Source of the DNA: Caenimonas sp. SL110
GTDB lineage: Bacteria > Pseudomonadota > Gammaproteobacteria > Burkholderiales > Burkholderiaceae_C
DNA: 64,000 nt
Assembly (NCBI RefSeq): GCF_001044395.1
Contig: NZ_JANU01000013.1
Span: 365,023 to 429,022 of the forward strand
Direction: 5' to 3'
The notes under the pieces were generated by a model. That model ran no database searches, was not told where the DNA came from, and saw only the letters and a list, made by a program, of their open reading frames with translations. Both the position numbers and the translations under genes were made by a program. Shown piece after piece: positions 62,218-64,000 of the stretch; position 1 is the stretch's first letter, and each line of letters begins with the position of its first letter.

Positions 62218-64000
62218 GAACGATCCGTCTTGCCTGCATGGCGCTCGTCGCGTTGTTCGCCCTGCTGATGGCGGGCGCGGCGACGGCGGCAACGACCAGC
62301 GAGTTCGACCACCTGCGCACCGGCTTTGCGCTCAAGGGCGCGCACCAGAACCAGCGCTGCGAGAGCTGCCATATTGGCGGCGTCTTCAAGGGCACGCCCC
62401 GCGACTGCGAGTCGTGCCACACCAGTGGCGGCCGCTTTGCCCGCAACAACACCGTCAAGGCGGCCACCCATATCCCGACCGTGCTGGCCTGCGATACCTG
62501 CCACAACACGCGCAGTTTCAGCGTCGCGCGCATGGACCACGTGGGCGTGGCCGCAGGCAGCTGCGCGAGCTGTCACAACGGCGCGCAGGCGACAGGCAAG
62601 ACCGGCGATCACATCCAGACGACGGCCAGTTGCGACAGCTGCCATCGTCCCACCGCCTGGAAGCCCGCCAGCGGTTTCAGTCATGCGGGTGTGGTGGCAG
62701 GCACTTGTGCGACGTGCCACAACGGCCAGCGGGCGACCGGCCGACCCGCCACGCATACGCCCTACACGGCGGTCGCGGCGCTCGCATCCATGGCTTGTGA
62801 CAGCTGCCACAAGGCCGGCTTTGCGTCGTGGACGCCGGCGCGGCTGCACACCAGTGCCGCAGTCAGCGCCCAATGCGCCAGCTGCCACAGTGCAAGCAAG
62901 CCCAACACACCGATACACGCCGGCCAGAGCACCTGCGAGACCTGCCACAAGTCCACCACCAGCTGGAGCGCGGGCAAGGTCGATCACGGTGCGTTCAATG
63001 CCTCGACCAATTGCACCAGTTGCCACAACGGCAGCGCCGCGACGGGCAAGCCGGGCGCGCACATCCCGGTGGCAGCGGCCAACTGCGTGAGTTGCCACAA
63101 CACCACCGGCTGGAAGCCCACCAAGTGGAACCATGCGCAACTGGCTGTGAGCGGCCAATGCGCCAGCTGCCACAGCGGTGCCAATCCACCGGCCGACGGC
63201 AAGCCTGCGACCCATACGCCATACCAGAGCGTTGCGAGCCTGGCGGCTGCCAACTGCGACAGTTGCCACAAGGCCGGCTTCACCAGCTGGGCGCCTGCGC
63301 GACTGCACGCCAGCGTGACGGTGAGCAGCCAGTGCGCGAGCTGCCACGCAGCGCTCAAGCCGGCGACGGCCATCCATGCCGGCCAGACGGTATGCGAGAA
63401 CTGTCACAAGAGCACGAGCAGCTGGAGTGCTGGCAAGGTCGATCACAGCGCGTTCAATGCCTCGACCAGCTGCACCAGTTGCCACAACGGCAGTGCGGCG
63501 ACCGGCAAGCCCGGTGCGCACATCCCGGTGGCAGCGACCAACTGCGTGAGTTGCCACAACACCACCGGCTGGAAGCCGACCAAGTGGAACCACACCCAGG
63601 CCACGGTGGTGAACCAATGCGCCAGTTGCCACAGCGGCGCGTTCACCGCCGCCAGCGGCAAGCCCGCGACGCACACGCCTTACCAGAGCGTTGCGAGCCT
63701 GGCAGGCGCCAACTGCGACAGTTGCCACAAGGCAGGCTTCTCGTCTTGGACACCAGCCCGCCTGCATGCCAGCGTGTCGGTGAGCGGTCAGTGCGCCACC
63801 TGCCATGCTGCGATCAAACCCGGCACCGCCATCCACGCGGGACAGACCGTGTGCGAGAGTTGCCACAGCAGCACCAGCAGCTGGAGCACCGCCAAGGTCG
63901 ATCATTCGACGTTTACTGCCGCCACCAATTGCGCCAGCTGCCACAACGGCAGTGCGGCGACGGGCAAGCCGGGTGTTCACATTCCGGTGGGCGCGACCAA
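62214..64000 (+). CDS. giant multihaem cytochrome c, at least 22 haems (runs off window)
   Basis: Open from ATG 62214 to the window end (595 codons seen, no stop). A signal peptide ends at ATAATTSE. I count 22 CXXCH motifs. From 62796 the protein repeats with an exact period of 153 codons (459 bases), each unit holding six CXXCH. In each unit six lone His alternate strictly with them (THTPY, LHAS, IHAGQ, VDHSAF, AHIPV, WNHTQ), so all haems can be bis-His ligated. Composition is Ser/Thr/Ala/Asn-rich, unlike the charged partner upstream, which fits a surface or extracellular location. Needs ResB-CcsA for maturation. Total length and any anchor are unknown. Confidence 0.9.
   Translation, partial: MRTIRLACMALVALFALLMAGAATAATTSEFDHLRTGFALKGAHQNQRCESCHIGGVFKGTPRDCESCHTSGGRFARNNTVKAATHIPTVLACDTCHNTRSFSVARMDHVGVAAGSCASCHNGAQATGKTGDHIQTTASCDSCHRPTAWKPASGFSHAGVVAGTCATCHNGQRATGRPATHTPYTAVAALASMACDSCHKAGFASWTPARLHTSAAVSAQCASCHSASKPNTPIHAGQSTCETCHKSTTSWSAGKVDHGAFNASTNCTSCHNGSAATGKPGAHIPVAAANCVSCHNTTGWKPTKWNHAQLAVSGQCASCHSGANPPADGKPATHTPYQSVASLAAANCDSCHKAGFTSWAPARLHASVTVSSQCASCHAALKPATAIHAGQTVCENCHKSTSSWSAGKVDHSAFNASTSCTSCHNGSAATGKPGAHIPVAATNCVSCHNTTGWKPTKWNHTQATVVNQCASCHSGAFTAASGKPATHTPYQSVASLAGANCDSCHKAGFSSWTPARLHASVSVSGQCATCHAAIKPGTAIHAGQTVCESCHSSTSSWSTAKVDHSTFTAATNCASCHNGSAATGKPGVHIPVGAT
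62796..64000 (+). repeat. 459-bp in-frame tandem repeat within the cytochrome gene
   Basis: Copies begin at 62796, 63255 and 63714 with the codons of CDSCHKAGF; spacing is exactly 459 in both cases. The third copy is cut by the window edge. DNA identity between copies 2 and 3 looks high (shared runs around GCAAGGTCGATCA and TGCGTGAGTTGCCACAACAC), so recent duplication or gene conversion is likely. Confidence 0.85.

Noticed and set aside
59410..62292. 960-codon open frame on the minus strand
   Set aside because: It is the mirror of the 24-haem cytochrome and membrane protein genes; composition is low-complexity Ala/Val/Arg and no domain is seen. GC-rich DNA with repeated codons leaves such frames open.
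62124..63980. Long open frame on the minus strand opposite the giant cytochrome
   Set aside because: Repeats simply reflect the 459-bp sense repeat; no start signal or family.
62796..64000. CRISPR-like or satellite array
   Set aside because: The unit is 459 bases, in frame, and encodes conserved CXXCH motifs; it is a protein repeat.

Overview
The window is chromosomal DNA of a GC-rich betaproteobacterium, order Burkholderiales and most probably family Comamonadaceae; the genus cannot be fixed from the sequence alone. This rests on gene order (engB, cytochrome c4, resB-ccsA, msrPQ, lysA-lptM/cyaY, mrcA/pilMNOPQ, aroKB, dgt, gltBD, mla operon, ibaG-murA-his operon, hinT, tatABC), System II cytochrome c maturation and protein-level resemblance. 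GTG and TTG starts and 4-bp stop/start overlaps are frequent, and no intergenic stretch exceeds 300 bases.

Layout. 1-4.8 kb: partial metK, two lipid A acyltransferases, an alpha/beta hydrolase, the GTPase EngB and cytochrome c4. 4.9-9.4 kb: resB-ccsA and msrP. 9.4-15.5 kb: an accessory block lying between msrP and its partner msrQ, holding a TolB-like/TPR membrane protein, two divergent lipoproteins with an FNR-like box between them, and a probable type III secretion chaperone-effector pair. 15.5-20.6 kb: msrQ, lysA, lptM, cyaY, a REPIN-like palindrome pair and mrcA. 20.9-26.1 kb: pilMNOPQ, the type IV pilus alignment complex and secretin. 26.1-35.1 kb: an Ig-like-domain lipoprotein, aroK, aroB, dgt, an MFS transporter, three little-known conserved genes and a REP-associated tyrosine transposase (RAYT) bracketed by perfect 26-bp inverted repeats. 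35.1-41.4 kb: gltB-gltD glutamate synthase. 41.4-47.1 kb: mlaFEDACB (retrograde phospholipid transport) and a two-gene ABC exporter. 47.1-55.3 kb: ibaG, murA and a complete hisG-D-C-B-H-A-F-I-E run. 55.3-58.7 kb: a small membrane protein, hinT, tatABC and a CDF metal transporter. 58.7-64 kb: a response regulator remnant, then a cluster made of a polytopic His-rich membrane protein, a 24-haem periplasmic cytochrome and a second cytochrome with at least 22 haem sites that runs off the window end.

How the parts fit. Several modules serve the envelope: lipid A acylation, Mla lipid transport, peptidoglycan (MurA, PBP1A), type IV pili and Tat export. MsrP carries a Tat-type leader, so it is a probable client of tatABC. 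ResB-CcsA should mature cytochrome c4 and all the haem sites of the terminal cytochromes. The most notable elements are the terminal multihaem cluster, which looks like a long-range electron conduit, and the orphan type III effector/chaperone pair, because no secretion apparatus is visible here.
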